Shown: positions 37,596 to 47,327, counted from the first letter of the stretch. The stretch is 64,000 nucleotides of DNA from Bradyrhizobium sp. CCGUVB1N3 (GCF_024199925.1 NZ_JANADR010000001.1:8993501-9057500), one strand, 5' to 3'. A program made the numbers and translations. Notes: generated by a model not told the origin, from the letters alone.

Positions 37596-37984
37596 GCAAG
37601 AGCAGGAATTCGCTCAAGGGCCCGCATTGTCCACGAGGCATCATCGCGTGCCCGATTGAGCCGACGTATTCGGCCCTACTTCATGCTAGTCCCAATGAAC
37701 TAAGCGCAGAGCTGGCGGCTCAACGTCTCGTTGCGGGAAAACGTCGCCTTTTGCGCACCCGCACTTCCGGGGGGACAAGGCGCATAGCTTGGCCAAACAG
37801 GCCGCGAGAGCGTCAAATTGCGCCTTACGCAACGCAAGAGGCGGCTTTATTCCCGCCATGGATGCTTTAAGGAAGGGCCTATCAGGATCAGGTCGCCGCC
37901 CGGGGGCCGGCGGTGCAAGACCCTGGTTGAGACAATAGGGGCGGGCCCGTGGCGTGCCCGCAGAGATGAGAAGGATTTTTAGCA
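37596..37984. other. 389-bp gap without a recognisable gene
   Basis: Between the ATPase pseudogene and hbd I see no frame with a credible start, no tRNA and no clear terminator. The composition is similar to that of the flanking genes. It contains the promoter and leader of hbd; GAGAAGG occurs 10 bp before its ATG. Confidence 0.5.
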
Positions 37985-38836
37985 ATGATCCAAATCGTTG
38001 GTATCATCGGGGCCGGCACCATGGGGAACGGCATCGCCCAGATTTGTGCCGCGGCCGGACTTTCGGTCGTGATGGTCGATATCTCCGACGCGGCGGTGGG
38101 TCGCGGGATTGCGACCGTCGGCGGCAGCCTGGAGCGCCTGGTCAAGAAGGAGAAAATGTCGGCGGCCGATCGTGAGGCGACGCTCAAGCGCATCACCGGT
38201 ACGACCGACCGCGCCAAGCTCGCCGACTGCGACCTCGTCATCGAGGCCGCGACCGAGAACGAGGAGCTCAAGGTCAAGATCCTCAAAGACCTCTGCGCGA
38301 CGCTATCGCCGCGCACGCTGATCGCCACCAACACCTCGTCGATCTCGATCACCAAGCTCGCCGCCGCGACCGATCGCCCCGATCGCTTCATCGGCATGCA
38401 TTTCTTCAACCCCGTGCCGGTGATGCAACTGCTGGAGTTGATCCGCGGTTTGCAAACCTCCGACGACACCCACGCCAAGGCGCTCGATTTTGCCCAGCGC
38501 GTCGGCAAGGTCGCGATCACCGCCAAGAACAGCCCGGGCTTCGCAGTCAACCGCATCCTGTGCCCGATGATCAACGAGGCGATCTTCGCGCTTCAGGAGG
38601 GGATCGCGACGGCCGAGGAAATCGACGCCGGCATGAAGCTCGGCTGCAACCATCCGATCGGGCCGCTGGCGCTCGCCGATCTCGTCGGGCTCGACACCAT
38701 GCTGTCGGTGATGGAGGTCTTCTACAAAGGTTTCAACGACCCGAAATACCGTCCGGCGCCCCTGCTCAAGGAAATGGTCGATGCCGGCCATCTCGGCCGC
38801 AAGACCGGCCAGGGCTTTTACACCTACGGCGCCTGA
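37985..38836 (+). CDS. hbdA: 3-hydroxybutyryl-CoA dehydrogenase
   Basis: A 283-residue NAD-dependent 3-hydroxyacyl-CoA dehydrogenase. The Rossmann motif [12 protein letters not shown] begins at residue 8. The active site is covered by [26 protein letters not shown] (catalytic His) and [11 protein letters not shown]. It interconverts acetoacetyl-CoA and 3-hydroxybutyryl-CoA in fatty acid or polyhydroxybutyrate metabolism. In related genomes this gene often follows etfBA; here an accessory transporter operon precedes it instead. A terminator-like hairpin follows at 38863. Confidence 0.94.
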   Translation: MIQIVGIIGAGTMGNGIAQICAAAGLSVVMVDISDAAVGRGIATVGGSLERLVKKEKMSAADREATLKRITGTTDRAKLADCDLVIEAATENEELKVKILKDLCATLSPRTLIATNTSSISITKLAAATDRPDRFIGMHFFNPVPVMQLLELIRGLQTSDDTHAKALDFAQRVGKVAITAKNSPGFAVNRILCPMINEAIFALQEGIATAEEIDAGMKLGCNHPIGPLALADLVGLDTMLSVMEVFYKGFNDPKYRPAPLLKEMVDAGHLGRKTGQGFYTYGA

Positions 38837-38862
38837 CGGCTCTGACAGTCCGAGGTCATATC

Positions 38863-38900
38863 GGGGGCGGCGCCTGACGGGTGTCGCCCCCGTTGTTTTG
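38863..38900 (+). terminator. Hairpin terminator after the 3-hydroxybutyryl-CoA dehydrogenase gene
   Basis: GGGGGCG (38863-38869) pairs with CGCCCCC (38885-38891), leaving a 15-nt loop, and is followed by CGTTGTTTT. Strong G-C stem and downstream T-rich tail fit an intrinsic terminator for the gene ending at 38836. Confidence 0.6.
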
Positions 38901-39147
38901 CGGTCGAGCATCGGTTCCCGCCGGTTACGAACATTTAATTCATCCGCGAGTTTGCGCCGCGTCAAATAGGACGACGTCGCCTGCCTGTAGTGGTCATGCG
39001 AAGCCTTCGCAAAAGCAGGTCACTCGGACCGAGAACGGCTCGCGCCGGGGCAGACGCTTTTTGAATCCGTCGATCATCGCGCTGGAGGTGAACAACGCGC
39101 TCGGCGCTGCCGAGGTAGGTGAAACCGGTAGTCCGAGAATCCGCGCG

Positions 39148-40605
39148 ATGACCGTCATCGAAATCGACCATTCCCGCACCCGCGCCAAGGGGGCCGTGAC
39201 TGGTGCAAACAAGCCGGCCAAGGCCCGCCTCAGGCGGGCCGGGCCGATCGTGCCGCAAGCCGTCTCAGGGCGCATGCGGCGGATCAAGTGGGCCATTCTC
39301 GTCCTGACGCTGTCGATCTATTACGTCACGCCATTCCTGCGCTGGGACCGCGGGCCGAATGCGCCTGATCAGGCGGTTCTACTCGATTTCGAGCACGGCC
39401 GGCTCTACGCATTCTTCATCGAGATCTGGCCCCAGGATCTTTATCTCGTCACCGGGCTGCTCATCCTCGCCTCGGTCATCCTGATCCTGGCGAACGCGCT
39501 CGCAGGGCGGGTGTGGTGCGGCTTTGCATGCCCGCAAACGGTTTGGACCGACCTGTTCCTTCTGGTCGAACGCCTCATTGAAGGCGACCGGCGGGAGCGG
39601 CTGAAGAATATGAATGCTCCGCTGACCGCCGCACGGGCGCTCCGGATCGGCGTCAAGCACAGCGCCTGGCTGCTGATCTCGCTGATGACGGGCGGCACGC
39701 TGATCTTCTATTTCACGGATGCACCCGGCCTCGTTCGCGCGTTTGCAGGCGGCGACGTCTCCGCGACGGCTTTGACCTGGATCGCCGTCTTCACCGGGAC
39801 GACCTATGGCCTTGCGGGATTCGCGCGCGAGCAGGTCTGCACCTTCATGTGTCCCTGGCCGCGGCTCCAGGGCGCGATCTGGGATCCGGAAGCCTTCACG
39901 GTCAACTATCGCGACTATCGGGGCGAGCAGCGCATGTCGGCCAAGAAGGCCACGGAACTTCGCGCGCGCGGCGGGGCTGCCGGCGATTGCGTCGATTGCG
40001 GCCTGTGCGTCAACGTCTGTCCGATCGGGATCGACATCCGCGAGGGACCGAATTTCGCCTGCATCAATTGCGGGCTCTGCGTCGACGCCTGCGACAGCGT
40101 GATGACCAGGCTCGATCGCCCCCGCGGCCTGATCGATTATGAAAGCTGGCGCAATATCGAGCGCGGCCATCGCGGCGAGGCACGCGTCTCACGGCTGGTG
40201 CGCCCGAAAACCATAGCGCTCGCGGTCGTTAGCGTCGGATTGGCAGCCGGCCTGGTCGGATTGTTGGCAACCAAGGCCACGGGCGCCATAGCGGTGTTGC
40301 ACGATCGCGATCCCCTGGCTGTGACCCTGTCCGACGGCTCGGTCAGAAATGCCTACACCGTCAAGCTTCTCAACAAGGCAAACGTCGCCCACCACTACAC
40401 TTTGGCGATAAAAGGCATAGATGCCAGCCTGAGCATCGTCGGTCACGACGATGGAACTCCCATCACCGTCGAGCCGGACGGTTCGGAATCGCTGCGGGTC
40501 ACCCTGACCACGGCGAATCCGAAAGATGCCGATGTGGTTTTCACCGCGAGCGACGAGACCGGAGGGTCGGTGCTGTCGACCGCCGACAAGTTCGTGGCCC
40601 GCTGA
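39148..40605 (+). CDS. ccoG: Cytochrome c oxidase accessory protein CcoG/FixG (ferredoxin-type, membrane)
   Basis: The ATG at 39148 (MTVIEIDHSRTRAKGA) gives 485 residues, the CcoG size. Five or six membrane segments surround WCGFACPQTVWTDLFLLVERL. Two [4Fe-4S] motifs follow: CVDCGLCVNVCPIGIDI and CINCGLCVDACDSVM. A C-terminal periplasmic Ig-like domain follows the last membrane segment. CcoG reduces copper for cbb3 oxidase assembly. The usual partners fixH, fixI and fixS are absent; instead a truncated haemoglobin gene follows after 34 bp. No TTGAT-N4-ATCAA FixK/FNR box was found in the upstream 300 bp. Confidence 0.93.
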   Translation: MTVIEIDHSRTRAKGAVTGANKPAKARLRRAGPIVPQAVSGRMRRIKWAILVLTLSIYYVTPFLRWDRGPNAPDQAVLLDFEHGRLYAFFIEIWPQDLYLVTGLLILASVILILANALAGRVWCGFACPQTVWTDLFLLVERLIEGDRRERLKNMNAPLTAARALRIGVKHSAWLLISLMTGGTLIFYFTDAPGLVRAFAGGDVSATALTWIAVFTGTTYGLAGFAREQVCTFMCPWPRLQGAIWDPEAFTVNYRDYRGEQRMSAKKATELRARGGAAGDCVDCGLCVNVCPIGIDIREGPNFACINCGLCVDACDSVMTRLDRPRGLIDYESWRNIERGHRGEARVSRLVRPKTIALAVVSVGLAAGLVGLLATKATGAIAVLHDRDPLAVTLSDGSVRNAYTVKLLNKANVAHHYTLAIKGIDASLSIVGHDDGTPITVEPDGSESLRVTLTTANPKDADVVFTASDETGGSVLSTADKFVAR

Positions 40606-40639
40606 GAGCTTGGGATAAGAGGACCTGGAACAACGCGAA

Positions 40640-41122
40640 ATGGATACCGAGAACGAGATGCCTGACCGGATGACGATCGATCGCAAAGCCGCGGCGGAGC
40701 GGCGCAGCCTGCTGGCCCAGGACGTCATGGAGCGAACCGGGATCAACGAGGCGATGATCGAGGAACTCGTCACGAGGTTCTATGGCCGTGTGCGCGAGGA
40801 CGCGTTGCTCGGCCCGTTGTTCGCGGTCGTGAAGAACTGGGACGAGCATCTATCCAAGCTGCGCGATTTCTGGTCGTCGGTGGTGCTGACGACCGGGCGC
40901 TATCACGGCCAGCCGATGCGGGCGCATCTGCCGCTCAGCCTGATCGGCGATCATTTCGATCGCTGGCTCGATCTGTTCGAGCAGACCGCGCGCGAGGTCT
41001 GCCCGCCCGCCGCAGCGGCCCTGTTCATCGACAGGGCGCGGCGCATTGCCGACAGCTTTGAAATGGCGGCAGCGACGCAAACCGGACGCATGTTCACACC
41101 GCGTCACATGCTGCGCTCTTGA
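40640..41122 (+). CDS. Group III truncated haemoglobin
   Basis: A 160-residue protein with the trHb fold of group III. The F8 haem-binding histidine is His96 in GQPMRAHLPLS, and the characteristic Trp at G8 is Trp109 in DHFDRWLDLF. VTRFYGRVREDALLGPLF is the conserved B helix. Such globins handle oxygen or nitric oxide under low oxygen. It lies 34 bp after ccoG, so the two are probably co-transcribed, which fits respiration at low oxygen or NO protection. Confidence 0.92.
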   Translation: MDTENEMPDRMTIDRKAAAERRSLLAQDVMERTGINEAMIEELVTRFYGRVREDALLGPLFAVVKNWDEHLSKLRDFWSSVVLTTGRYHGQPMRAHLPLSLIGDHFDRWLDLFEQTAREVCPPAAAALFIDRARRIADSFEMAAATQTGRMFTPRHMLRS

Positions 41123-41170
41123 ATACGATATGCCTGCCTGACAAACGTGCAGACATCTTGAATTGAATCT

Positions 41171-41197
41171 GCAACGCGTCACGCGATGGCGCGTTGC
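41171..41197. repeat. 8-bp perfect inverted repeat upstream of the Rieske gene
   Basis: GCAACGCG (41171-41178) and CGCGTTGC (41190-41197) flank an 11-bp centre. No T-tract follows, so it is either a weak terminator behind the haemoglobin gene or an operator. Confidence 0.35.
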
Positions 41198-41259
41198 ACC
41201 AATTCCGACATGTTCAGTCTGATCTGCAAAATGATCATGACCGATCGTGCATCTTGACG

Positions 41260-41271
41260 TTGCAATTGCAA
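41260..41271. promoter_or_regulatory. Perfect 12-bp palindrome upstream of the Rieske/PQQ-dehydrogenase genes
   Basis: TTGCAATTGCAA is a perfect palindrome 119 bp before the preferred Rieske start (41390). A TTGACG hexamer lies directly upstream. The sequence is symmetrical enough to be an operator; the regulator is unknown. Confidence 0.4.
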
Positions 41272-41389
41272 AAAACGCTTGTGAATGCGTATTTTCGTAT
41301 TCAATCAAAGCGAGTATCATGAGAATGATGCACTGCGGCGCAAATTGTTCGCCTTCTTTTTGGCAGAGTCCCAGTGCCTGCTGGCGTGC

Positions 41390-42037
41390 ATGACGCATTC
41401 AACGCACAGCACGTCATCTCCATCCTCCGACAACACTGCGCAACCTGAAGTCTGCGCGGCGCACACGCGACGAACGCTTTTGATCGGTGCACTCGCCACC
41501 ACGGCTTGCCTTGCAGGTTCAGGACGCGCGGCCGCTGGCGAAGATCCGCCGGGCGCCGACGAGCGGCCGCAGAAGGGCGATGTGCTGGTGTTCTCCGAGG
41601 GCGATCAGGAAGGCAAGCTCGTCACGCTCGCCGACCTGCCGCTTGGCGGCCCGCCGGTCCACGCCTGGCCGAAAGATCCCAAGACATCGGTGGTGCGCAG
41701 CGCTTCGCGCCTCAACGAGATCCTGATCATCCGGCTCGATCCCGCCGAACTCGACGATCAGACGCGCGCGCGTGCGCAGGACGGCATCGTCGCCTATTCG
41801 GCGATCTGCGCCCATGCGGGCTGTCCCGTCACCGCCTGGGTCAAGAGCGATGTCGGCGACAAGGAGGTGTTCAAGTGCATGTGCCACAACTCCGAATACG
41901 ACCCGCGACAGGGCGCGCAGGTCGTGTTCGGGCCGGCGCCGCGACGGCTTGCAGCGTTGCCGCTGGCACTCACCGACGGCTCGCTCACGGTGGCCGGCAA
42001 TTTCATCGGAAAGGTAGGTGGCCAGCAGCCAGGGTGA
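41390..42037 (+). CDS. Exported Rieske [2Fe-2S] protein, paired with a PQQ dehydrogenase
   Basis: The ATG at 41390 gives 215 residues; the frame is also open from an ATG at 41285 but that leader does not look like protein. A twin-arginine signal (HTRRTLLIGALATTACLAG) is at about residues 25-43. The Rieske ligands are in ICAHAGCPV (first Cys-x-His) and KCMCHNSEYD (second Cys-x2-His), so the cluster site is complete, including the two extra disulfide cysteines. The fold resembles the bc1 Rieske subunit or the small subunit of arsenite oxidase. The gene is 115 bp upstream of a PQQ dehydrogenase on the same strand, suggesting that it takes or passes electrons for that enzyme; this is inference. 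Confidence 0.85.
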   Translation: MTHSTHSTSSPSSDNTAQPEVCAAHTRRTLLIGALATTACLAGSGRAAAGEDPPGADERPQKGDVLVFSEGDQEGKLVTLADLPLGGPPVHAWPKDPKTSVVRSASRLNEILIIRLDPAELDDQTRARAQDGIVAYSAICAHAGCPVTAWVKSDVGDKEVFKCMCHNSEYDPRQGAQVVFGPAPRRLAALPLALTDGSLTVAGNFIGKVGGQQPG

Positions 42038-42152
42038 TCAGCCGCGGGTCGCACCCGCGCGCCCAGAAGAGGTCGCGCTCGCAGGCGTGCGGGCGAGGAG
42101 ACCAACAAACTTCAAGAATTCAGGCAGCAAGAATTCAAAAGGGGAAACGTCC

Positions 42153-43880
42153 ATGACCAGGAAGCAATGGTTGTTGTCCGGCTTCGTCGCCTTCACCTGC
42201 ATCGCCTCGACCTCCGCGGGCGCCGGTCCGATCGAGAGTTACACGCCAGTCACATCGCAGCGTCTTGAAGATCCGGAACCCGGCAATTGGATGCTGTATC
42301 GCCGCACTTATGACGGGCAGGGCTTCAGCCCGCTCGACCAGATCAACACCACCAACGTCAAGGATCTCACACCGGTCTGGTCCTTCGCCACCGGCGTGAT
42401 CGAAGGCCATGAGGCGCCGCCGATCGTCAACAACGGCGTGATGTTCGTGGCAACGCCGATGGGGCAGGTGATCGCGCTGAACGCCAAGACCGGCGACGAA
42501 TATTGGCGCTACAAGCGGCAGCTCCCTGATGATCTGTTCCAGCTCCATCCGACCAGCCGCGGTGTCGGCCTTTGGGACGACAAGCTTTATCTTGCCACCA
42601 CCGACGACCACGTCGTCGCGCTCGACGCCAAGACCGGCAAGGTGGTCTGGGATACGAAGGTGCAGGACTACAAAAAGGGTCAGTACATGACCCTGATGCC
42701 GCTCGTCGTCGACGGCAAGGTCATCGTCGGCGGCTCCGGCGGCGAACTCGGCGTGCGCGGTTACGTCGCCGCCTTCGATGCCAAGGATGGCAAGGAATTA
42801 TGGCGCACCTTCACCATTCCAGGCGAGGGTGAGCCCGGTCACGACACCTGGCAGGGCGATGACTGGAAGACCGGCGGTGGCTCGGCCTGGATGACCGGCA
42901 CCTACGACAAGGACTTGAAGACGATCTACTGGGGCGTCGGCAACGCTGCGCCGTGGCCCGGAGACAGCCATCCCGGCGACAATCTCTACACCTCGTCAGT
43001 GATCGCGCTCGATCCCGCCAACGGCAAGATCAAGACCTATCACCAGTACCACCAGAACGATTCCTGGGATTGGGACGAGGTCGACGCGCCGATGCTGGTC
43101 GATCTGCAACGCGGCGGCCGCAGCATCAAGAGCCTGATTCATCCGGGGCGCGATGCGATCTTCTGGGTGCTCGAGCGCACCCCCACCAAGATCAACTACG
43201 TCGCCGGCTGGCCGTTCGTCTCCACCGACGTCTGGAAGGGCATCGATGCCGAGAGCGGCCGGCCGATCGTCGATCCCGCGCATAAGCCTGTGATCGGCAA
43301 GCGCGTCGAGTTCTGCCCGTCGCTGTGGGGCGGCAAGGACTGGCCCTCGGCGGCCTACAGCCAGAAGACCGGCCTCGTCTATGTTCCCGCCAACGAGAAC
43401 TTCTGCGGCGGCTTCACCGGCGAGAAGGTGGCGCTCAAGCCTGGCGAGCTCTGGCTCGGCACCAAGCCGGAAGATATCGGCCTGAAGGCGAAGCCCGGTG
43501 CGGATCATTTCGGCGAGCTCCAGGCCTGGGATCCCGCGACCGGCAAGAAGGTGTGGCAGCACGACTTCCCGAAGTCGCAGCTGTTCGGCTCGGTGACGGT
43601 GACCGCAGGCGATCTCGTCTTCGCCGGCGGCACCAACGACCGCAACTTCCGCGCCTTCAATGCCAAGACCGGCGAGCTGCTGTGGCAGCAGAAGACCAAC
43701 TCCGGCATCATGGGCATGCCGATCTCCTACGAGATCGACGGCACGCAATATGTCGCGATCCAGTCGGGCTGGGGCGTCGACGCGCAACGCATCCAGGATG
43801 CGCTTGCGACCAATAACATCGGCATCGAGGCCAATGTGCCGCAAGGCGGCGTGGTCTGGGTCTTCGCGCTGAAGAAGTAG
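42153..43880 (+). CDS. PQQ-dependent alcohol dehydrogenase, lanthanide-type residues, no vicinal Cys pair
   Basis: The ATG at 42153, after AAGGGGAAAC, gives 575 residues with a signal peptide (cut near TSAGA). Beta-propeller W-motifs (ALNAKTGDEYWRY, ALDAKTGKVVWD) show the quinoprotein fold; there is no cytochrome domain, so an external acceptor is needed. Metal and catalytic residues can be placed as Glu198 (GGELG), Asn264 (GVGN), Asp306 and Asp308 (SWDWDE). The extra Asp308 is the mark of lanthanide-type enzymes. The adjacent cysteines that form the disulfide under PQQ in MxaF/XoxF/ExaA are replaced (HPTSRG at 132-137). It follows the Rieske gene and is convergent with the IorAB-type oxidase genes. 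Confidence 0.9.
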   Translation: MTRKQWLLSGFVAFTCIASTSAGAGPIESYTPVTSQRLEDPEPGNWMLYRRTYDGQGFSPLDQINTTNVKDLTPVWSFATGVIEGHEAPPIVNNGVMFVATPMGQVIALNAKTGDEYWRYKRQLPDDLFQLHPTSRGVGLWDDKLYLATTDDHVVALDAKTGKVVWDTKVQDYKKGQYMTLMPLVVDGKVIVGGSGGELGVRGYVAAFDAKDGKELWRTFTIPGEGEPGHDTWQGDDWKTGGGSAWMTGTYDKDLKTIYWGVGNAAPWPGDSHPGDNLYTSSVIALDPANGKIKTYHQYHQNDSWDWDEVDAPMLVDLQRGGRSIKSLIHPGRDAIFWVLERTPTKINYVAGWPFVSTDVWKGIDAESGRPIVDPAHKPVIGKRVEFCPSLWGGKDWPSAAYSQKTGLVYVPANENFCGGFTGEKVALKPGELWLGTKPEDIGLKAKPGADHFGELQAWDPATGKKVWQHDFPKSQLFGSVTVTAGDLVFAGGTNDRNFRAFNAKTGELLWQQKTNSGIMGMPISYEIDGTQYVAIQSGWGVDAQRIQDALATNNIGIEANVPQGGVVWVFALKK

Positions 43881-43941
43881 CTCGCTGAAGAAATTCCTGA
43901 AGGCGGGTCGAAGGAAGCGGCGCGGCCAGGGGGGAACAGCA

Positions 43942-43971
43942 AATGCGGCGGACGGAAACGTCCGCCGCATT
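43942..43971. terminator. Strong bidirectional hairpin terminator with GAAA tetraloop
   Basis: A 13-bp perfect stem (43942-43954 with 43959-43971) is closed by a GAAA tetraloop. It sits between two convergent genes, the PQQ dehydrogenase (ends 43880) and the IorB-like gene (ends 43984), and could stop both. T-tracts are short (TTCTGCTTT on the plus strand). Confidence 0.7.
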
Positions 43972-43983
43972 CTGCTTTGCGCT

Positions 43984-46299
43984 TCACGATTCCAACTGCT
44001 TGCCGATCGGAAGTGAGCGGATGCGCTTGCCGGTCGCGGCGAAGATCGCGTTGATCAGCGCCGGCGCGAATGGCGGCACGCCAGGCTCGCCGACGCCGCT
44101 CGGCGGCGTGTCAGGCCCGGGCGGCACGATATGGACGTTGGTCAGCAGCGGAGATTCGTCCATCCGGATCACCGGGAAGTCGTCATAGTTCCTCTGCTGG
44201 ACCTTGCCGTCCCTGAAGGTGATCTCGCCATATTTGGCGAGGCTCAGGCCCATGATTGCAGCGCCCTCGATCTGCGACTGGATGCGCTCGGGATTGACGA
44301 AGGTTCCGCAGTCGATGGCGGTATCGACCCGCGGGATCGTGAGTTTCCCCTTGTCGTCGACGGCCACTTCCACGATCGTCGCGATGTAGCTGACGAAGCT
44401 GCGGTGCGCGGCGATGCCGAGACCGTGGCCCTTCGGCACCTGGCGGCCCCATTCGCCCTTCTCGGCCACAAGCTCGACCACCTTGCGCAGGCGCGCAGTG
44501 TCGATCGGGTAGCTGTCATAGGGCTCGCCATAGTTCCAGAGGTCCTTCACCGAAGCGAGCTTGACGATGCGGGGCGAGCCGATCAGCTCGAGCAGCATGT
44601 CCTTCTGGTCGCGGCCGGTGGCTTGCGCGATCTCGCCGACCATCGACTGCACGGCGAAGGCGCGCGGGATGTTGGAGACCGAGCGGAACCAGCCGATCCG
44701 GGTATGGGCGGCCGCTTCCGGATTCTCGCAGGAGATGTTGGCGATCTCGAAGGGCATGTCGACGAGGCCCATGCCGAGCTCGAACGAGGCCTGATGCACG
44801 GTTCCCGCCGCAAAGGTCGAGACGATGCTGGGGGCGACGCTGCGGTGGCGCCAGGCGATCACCTTGCCGCTCTTGTCGAGACCCGCTTCGATGCGCTCGA
44901 CCGAGACGGTGTGCAGGAAGCCGTTGTGGATGTCGTCCTCGCGCGTCCACTGCACCTTCACGGGCGCGCCGAGCTCCTTGGAGAGCAGGGCGGCCTCGAG
45001 CGCGTAGTCGCATTTCGACTTGCGGCCAAAACCGCCGCCGAGCAGCGTGACGTTCACGGTGACGTTCTGCTCGGGGATGCCGAGCGTCTTGGCGACGTCT
45101 TCGCGGGTGCCGCCCGGGCTTTGCACCGGCGCCCAGATCTCCGCCTTGTCGCCCTTGACGTCGGCAACCGCCACCGGCGGCTCCATGCTGACATGGGCGA
45201 GGTGAGGGATGTAGTACTCGCCGACGATCACCTTGTCGGCGCTTTTGAGCGCGGCATCCGCATCGCCCTCCTTGCGCACGACGAGCCCCGGCTTGCGCGC
45301 GGCCTCCTCGAGCTCCTTGCGGTAGGCAACCGACTCGTACTTGCCGTTCGGACCGTCGTCCCAGACGATCTTCAGCGCATCGCGGCCCTTGATCGCCGCA
45401 CCCGTATTGCGGGCGATCACGGCCACGCCGCCGAGCGGCTGGAATTTCGAGGGCCACGGCCAGCCGCGCACCTGCATCACCTTCTCGACGCCCGAGACCT
45501 TCATCGCATCGGCTGGGTCGAACGAGACCAGCTTGCCGCCGGTCACCGGCGGGCGCGCGATGACGGCGTATTTCATGCCGGGCAGCCGCACGTCGGCGCC
45601 GTAGCCAGCCTTCCCCGTGGTGATGTCGTGCAGGTCGACGATGCTGATCTGGCCCTTGGTGAGATAACGGAAATCCTTGGGGTCCTTCAGCTTGAGGCTG
45701 CCAACGCTCGGCACGGATTCCTTGCCTGCGTCGGCTGCGAGCTCGCCAAAGCCGAGCTTGCGTCCGCTCGCGCTGTGAACGACCTCGTGATTGACCGCCT
45801 TCACTTCGGTCGCCGGCACGCCCCAACGCTTGGCGGCGGCCTGCTCCAGCATGATGCGCGCCGAGGCGCCGATCTGGCGCATCGGGATCAGATAGTGCCG
45901 CGTGCTGCGGGAGCCGTCGGTGTCCTGGTTGCCGAACTTGACCTCGTCGCCGTGGGCCTGCTGGACCTTGACCCTCGACCAGTCGGCCTCCATCTCCTCG
46001 GCCACGATCAGCGGCAGGCTGGTGCGCACGCCGGTGCCCATCTCGGAGCGGTGCGCGACGATGGTGACGATGCCGTCGGATGCGACCGCGACGAACACGC
46101 GCGGGTCGACCACGACACCGTGTGGCATCTTCCCGGCGCCGGTCTCGTAGGCGAATGCCTGGCGCGACATCACGGGCGCGGCGAGCACGAAGCCGCCGGT
46201 GACGCCCAGTCCCTTCAGGATGCTGCGGCGGGAAACTTTCGCGATCCTGACATGCTTCTCGAAGCCACGAAGCTTCCTTGGGTTGTCGATGAAATTCAT
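43984..46299 (-). CDS. Exported molybdopterin-binding subunit of aldehyde oxidase (IorB-like)
   Basis: The ATG at 46299 ([18 protein letters not shown]) is preferred over the GTG at 46305; the product is about 771 residues. A twin-arginine signal ([21 protein letters not shown]) sends it to the periplasm folded. Molybdopterin-subunit marks include [11 protein letters not shown] and the catalytic Glu in [11 protein letters not shown] about 33 residues from the end. It belongs to the isoquinoline 1-oxidoreductase beta / periplasmic aldehyde dehydrogenase group. With the small iron-sulfur subunit just upstream it forms a two-subunit enzyme without FAD that passes electrons to a cytochrome. Next to PQQ alcohol dehydrogenases, oxidation of the aldehyde product is a natural role. 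Confidence 0.9.
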   Translation of the reverse strand: MNFIDNPRKLRGFEKHVRIAKVSRRSILKGLGVTGGFVLAAPVMSRQAFAYETGAGKMPHGVVVDPRVFVAVASDGIVTIVAHRSEMGTGVRTSLPLIVAEEMEADWSRVKVQQAHGDEVKFGNQDTDGSRSTRHYLIPMRQIGASARIMLEQAAAKRWGVPATEVKAVNHEVVHSASGRKLGFGELAADAGKESVPSVGSLKLKDPKDFRYLTKGQISIVDLHDITTGKAGYGADVRLPGMKYAVIARPPVTGGKLVSFDPADAMKVSGVEKVMQVRGWPWPSKFQPLGGVAVIARNTGAAIKGRDALKIVWDDGPNGKYESVAYRKELEEAARKPGLVVRKEGDADAALKSADKVIVGEYYIPHLAHVSMEPPVAVADVKGDKAEIWAPVQSPGGTREDVAKTLGIPEQNVTVNVTLLGGGFGRKSKCDYALEAALLSKELGAPVKVQWTREDDIHNGFLHTVSVERIEAGLDKSGKVIAWRHRSVAPSIVSTFAAGTVHQASFELGMGLVDMPFEIANISCENPEAAAHTRIGWFRSVSNIPRAFAVQSMVGEIAQATGRDQKDMLLELIGSPRIVKLASVKDLWNYGEPYDSYPIDTARLRKVVELVAEKGEWGRQVPKGHGLGIAAHRSFVSYIATIVEVAVDDKGKLTIPRVDTAIDCGTFVNPERIQSQIEGAAIMGLSLAKYGEITFRDGKVQQRNYDDFPVIRMDESPLLTNVHIVPPGPDTPPSGVGEPGVPPFAPALINAIFAATGKRIRSLPIGKQLES

Positions 46300-46301
46300 G
46301 A

Positions 46302-46754
46302 TCACACCCCCGTCGATGCGAGATGGACGGCGTTCTCGATGCGCTGGTAGCAGCCGCAGCGGCAGATGTTGCCCGCCATCGCCTCGCGGATCTGGTCATG
46401 TGACGGTTTTGGATTGTCCATCAGCAGCGCCGCCGCCTGCATGATCTGGCCGGCCTGGCAGAAGCCGCATTGGGGAACGTTGACCTGGCGCCACGCCTTC
46501 TGCACGGGATGATCGCCGTTCGGATGCAGGCCTTCGATGGTCGTGACCTCGCGGCCCGCAACGTCATTGACCGAAGTGATGCAGGCGCGCACGGCTTCCT
46601 TGTCGACGATGACGGTGCAGGCGCCGCACAGCGCCTGGCCGCAGCCGAATTTGGTGCCGGTCAGCCCGACCTCGTCGCGGAGAAACCAGAGCAGCGGAAG
46701 ATCCGGGTCGCCATCCCAGCTTTGTTCCTGGCCGTTGATTTTTGTCTTGATCAT
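46302..46754 (-). CDS. [2Fe-2S] subunit of the aldehyde oxidase (IorA-like)
   Basis: A 150-residue protein with the plant-type ferredoxin cluster ([13 protein letters not shown]) and the second cluster ([10 protein letters not shown] and CRCGCYQRI). This is the usual small subunit of two-subunit periplasmic molybdenum hydroxylases. It has no signal of its own and is presumably carried through the Tat system with the large subunit. Its stop is directly adjacent to the start of the large-subunit gene. Confidence 0.93.
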   Translation of the reverse strand: MIKTKINGQEQSWDGDPDLPLLWFLRDEVGLTGTKFGCGQALCGACTVIVDKEAVRACITSVNDVAGREVTTIEGLHPNGDHPVQKAWRQVNVPQCGFCQAGQIMQAAALLMDNPKPSHDQIREAMAGNICRCGCYQRIENAVHLASTGV

Positions 46755-47092
46755 GATCGTTTCTCGCTCTTCTTAAGCCAATGATCCGATGGGCGTGATT
46801 GATTGCTGTGGCCGGCGCCCGCATCCCCTGTTTCCGCAAGCCCAGGCAACTCCCGGGACGGAGGGAATGACGACGGGCGATGTCTGGAATGTGCGCGATA
46901 CCTCCCGGTTGATTCTTATTTGATGAATTTGGCGCGGCATCGTGACGAGCATGATGCTAGCAGAAACCGGACACCGCGGGCATCACAGCCGCTTGTGCTC
47001 GCCACCAGATTGTATCCGCGATTTGTCAAAAGCTGGGCGCGACCCGTCGCTCGCCCGTTGCGCGGCGCAGCAGAGCATCGTTGCAACTGACA

Positions 47093-47130
47093 TAAAAAAG
47101 CTTCGTCCGGCGGGACTGCGCGGACGAAGC
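47093..47130 (-). terminator. Intrinsic terminator of the xoxF-xoxG-flhA-gfa operon
   Basis: Read on the minus strand, GCTTCGTCCG and CGGACGAAGC (47121-47130 and 47100-47109) form a 10-bp stem with an 11-nt loop followed by CTTTTTTATG. This is a textbook intrinsic terminator. It lies 270 bp past the gfa stop with nothing coding between, so it is the likely end of the operon. Confidence 0.8.
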
Positions 47131-47293
47131 AGGAGACCTCAGTCGAGGGAGGGAGAACGCAGCGGCGCAGGCTTTGTGGGCTGGCGACGCTGCGGAGTGT
47201 ACAAATCTCGATGCTGAGGGAACCCGTCGCCTCATGATCGAATGAGGCGGCAATGCCCACCATCCGGTTCGCGCCCAATCCTCAAGGTACAAC

Positions 47294-47327
47294 CGGCTCG
47301 CTGGCGGTGCTTCAGACCAGCGAGCCG
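47294..47327. repeat. 11-bp perfect inverted repeat behind gfa
   Basis: CGGCTCGCTGG (47294-47304) and CCAGCGAGCCG (47317-47327) flank a 12-nt loop. No T-run follows on either strand. It could be an mRNA-stabilising hairpin at the end of the gfa message, upstream of the true terminator at 47100. Confidence 0.45.

Noticed and set aside
38837..39147. FixK/FNR box in front of ccoG
   Set aside because: A TTGA...ATCA pair is present but the spacing is two bases too long for TTGAT-N4-ATCAA.
41285..41389. Longer start of the Rieske protein
   Set aside because: The added 35 residues look unlike a leader peptide and would bury the twin-arginine signal; ATG at 41390 is more sensible.
47131..47290. Small gene in the gap behind gfa
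   Set aside because: Frames here are Arg/Ser/Cys-rich translations of hairpin and flank sequence with no ribosome-binding site.
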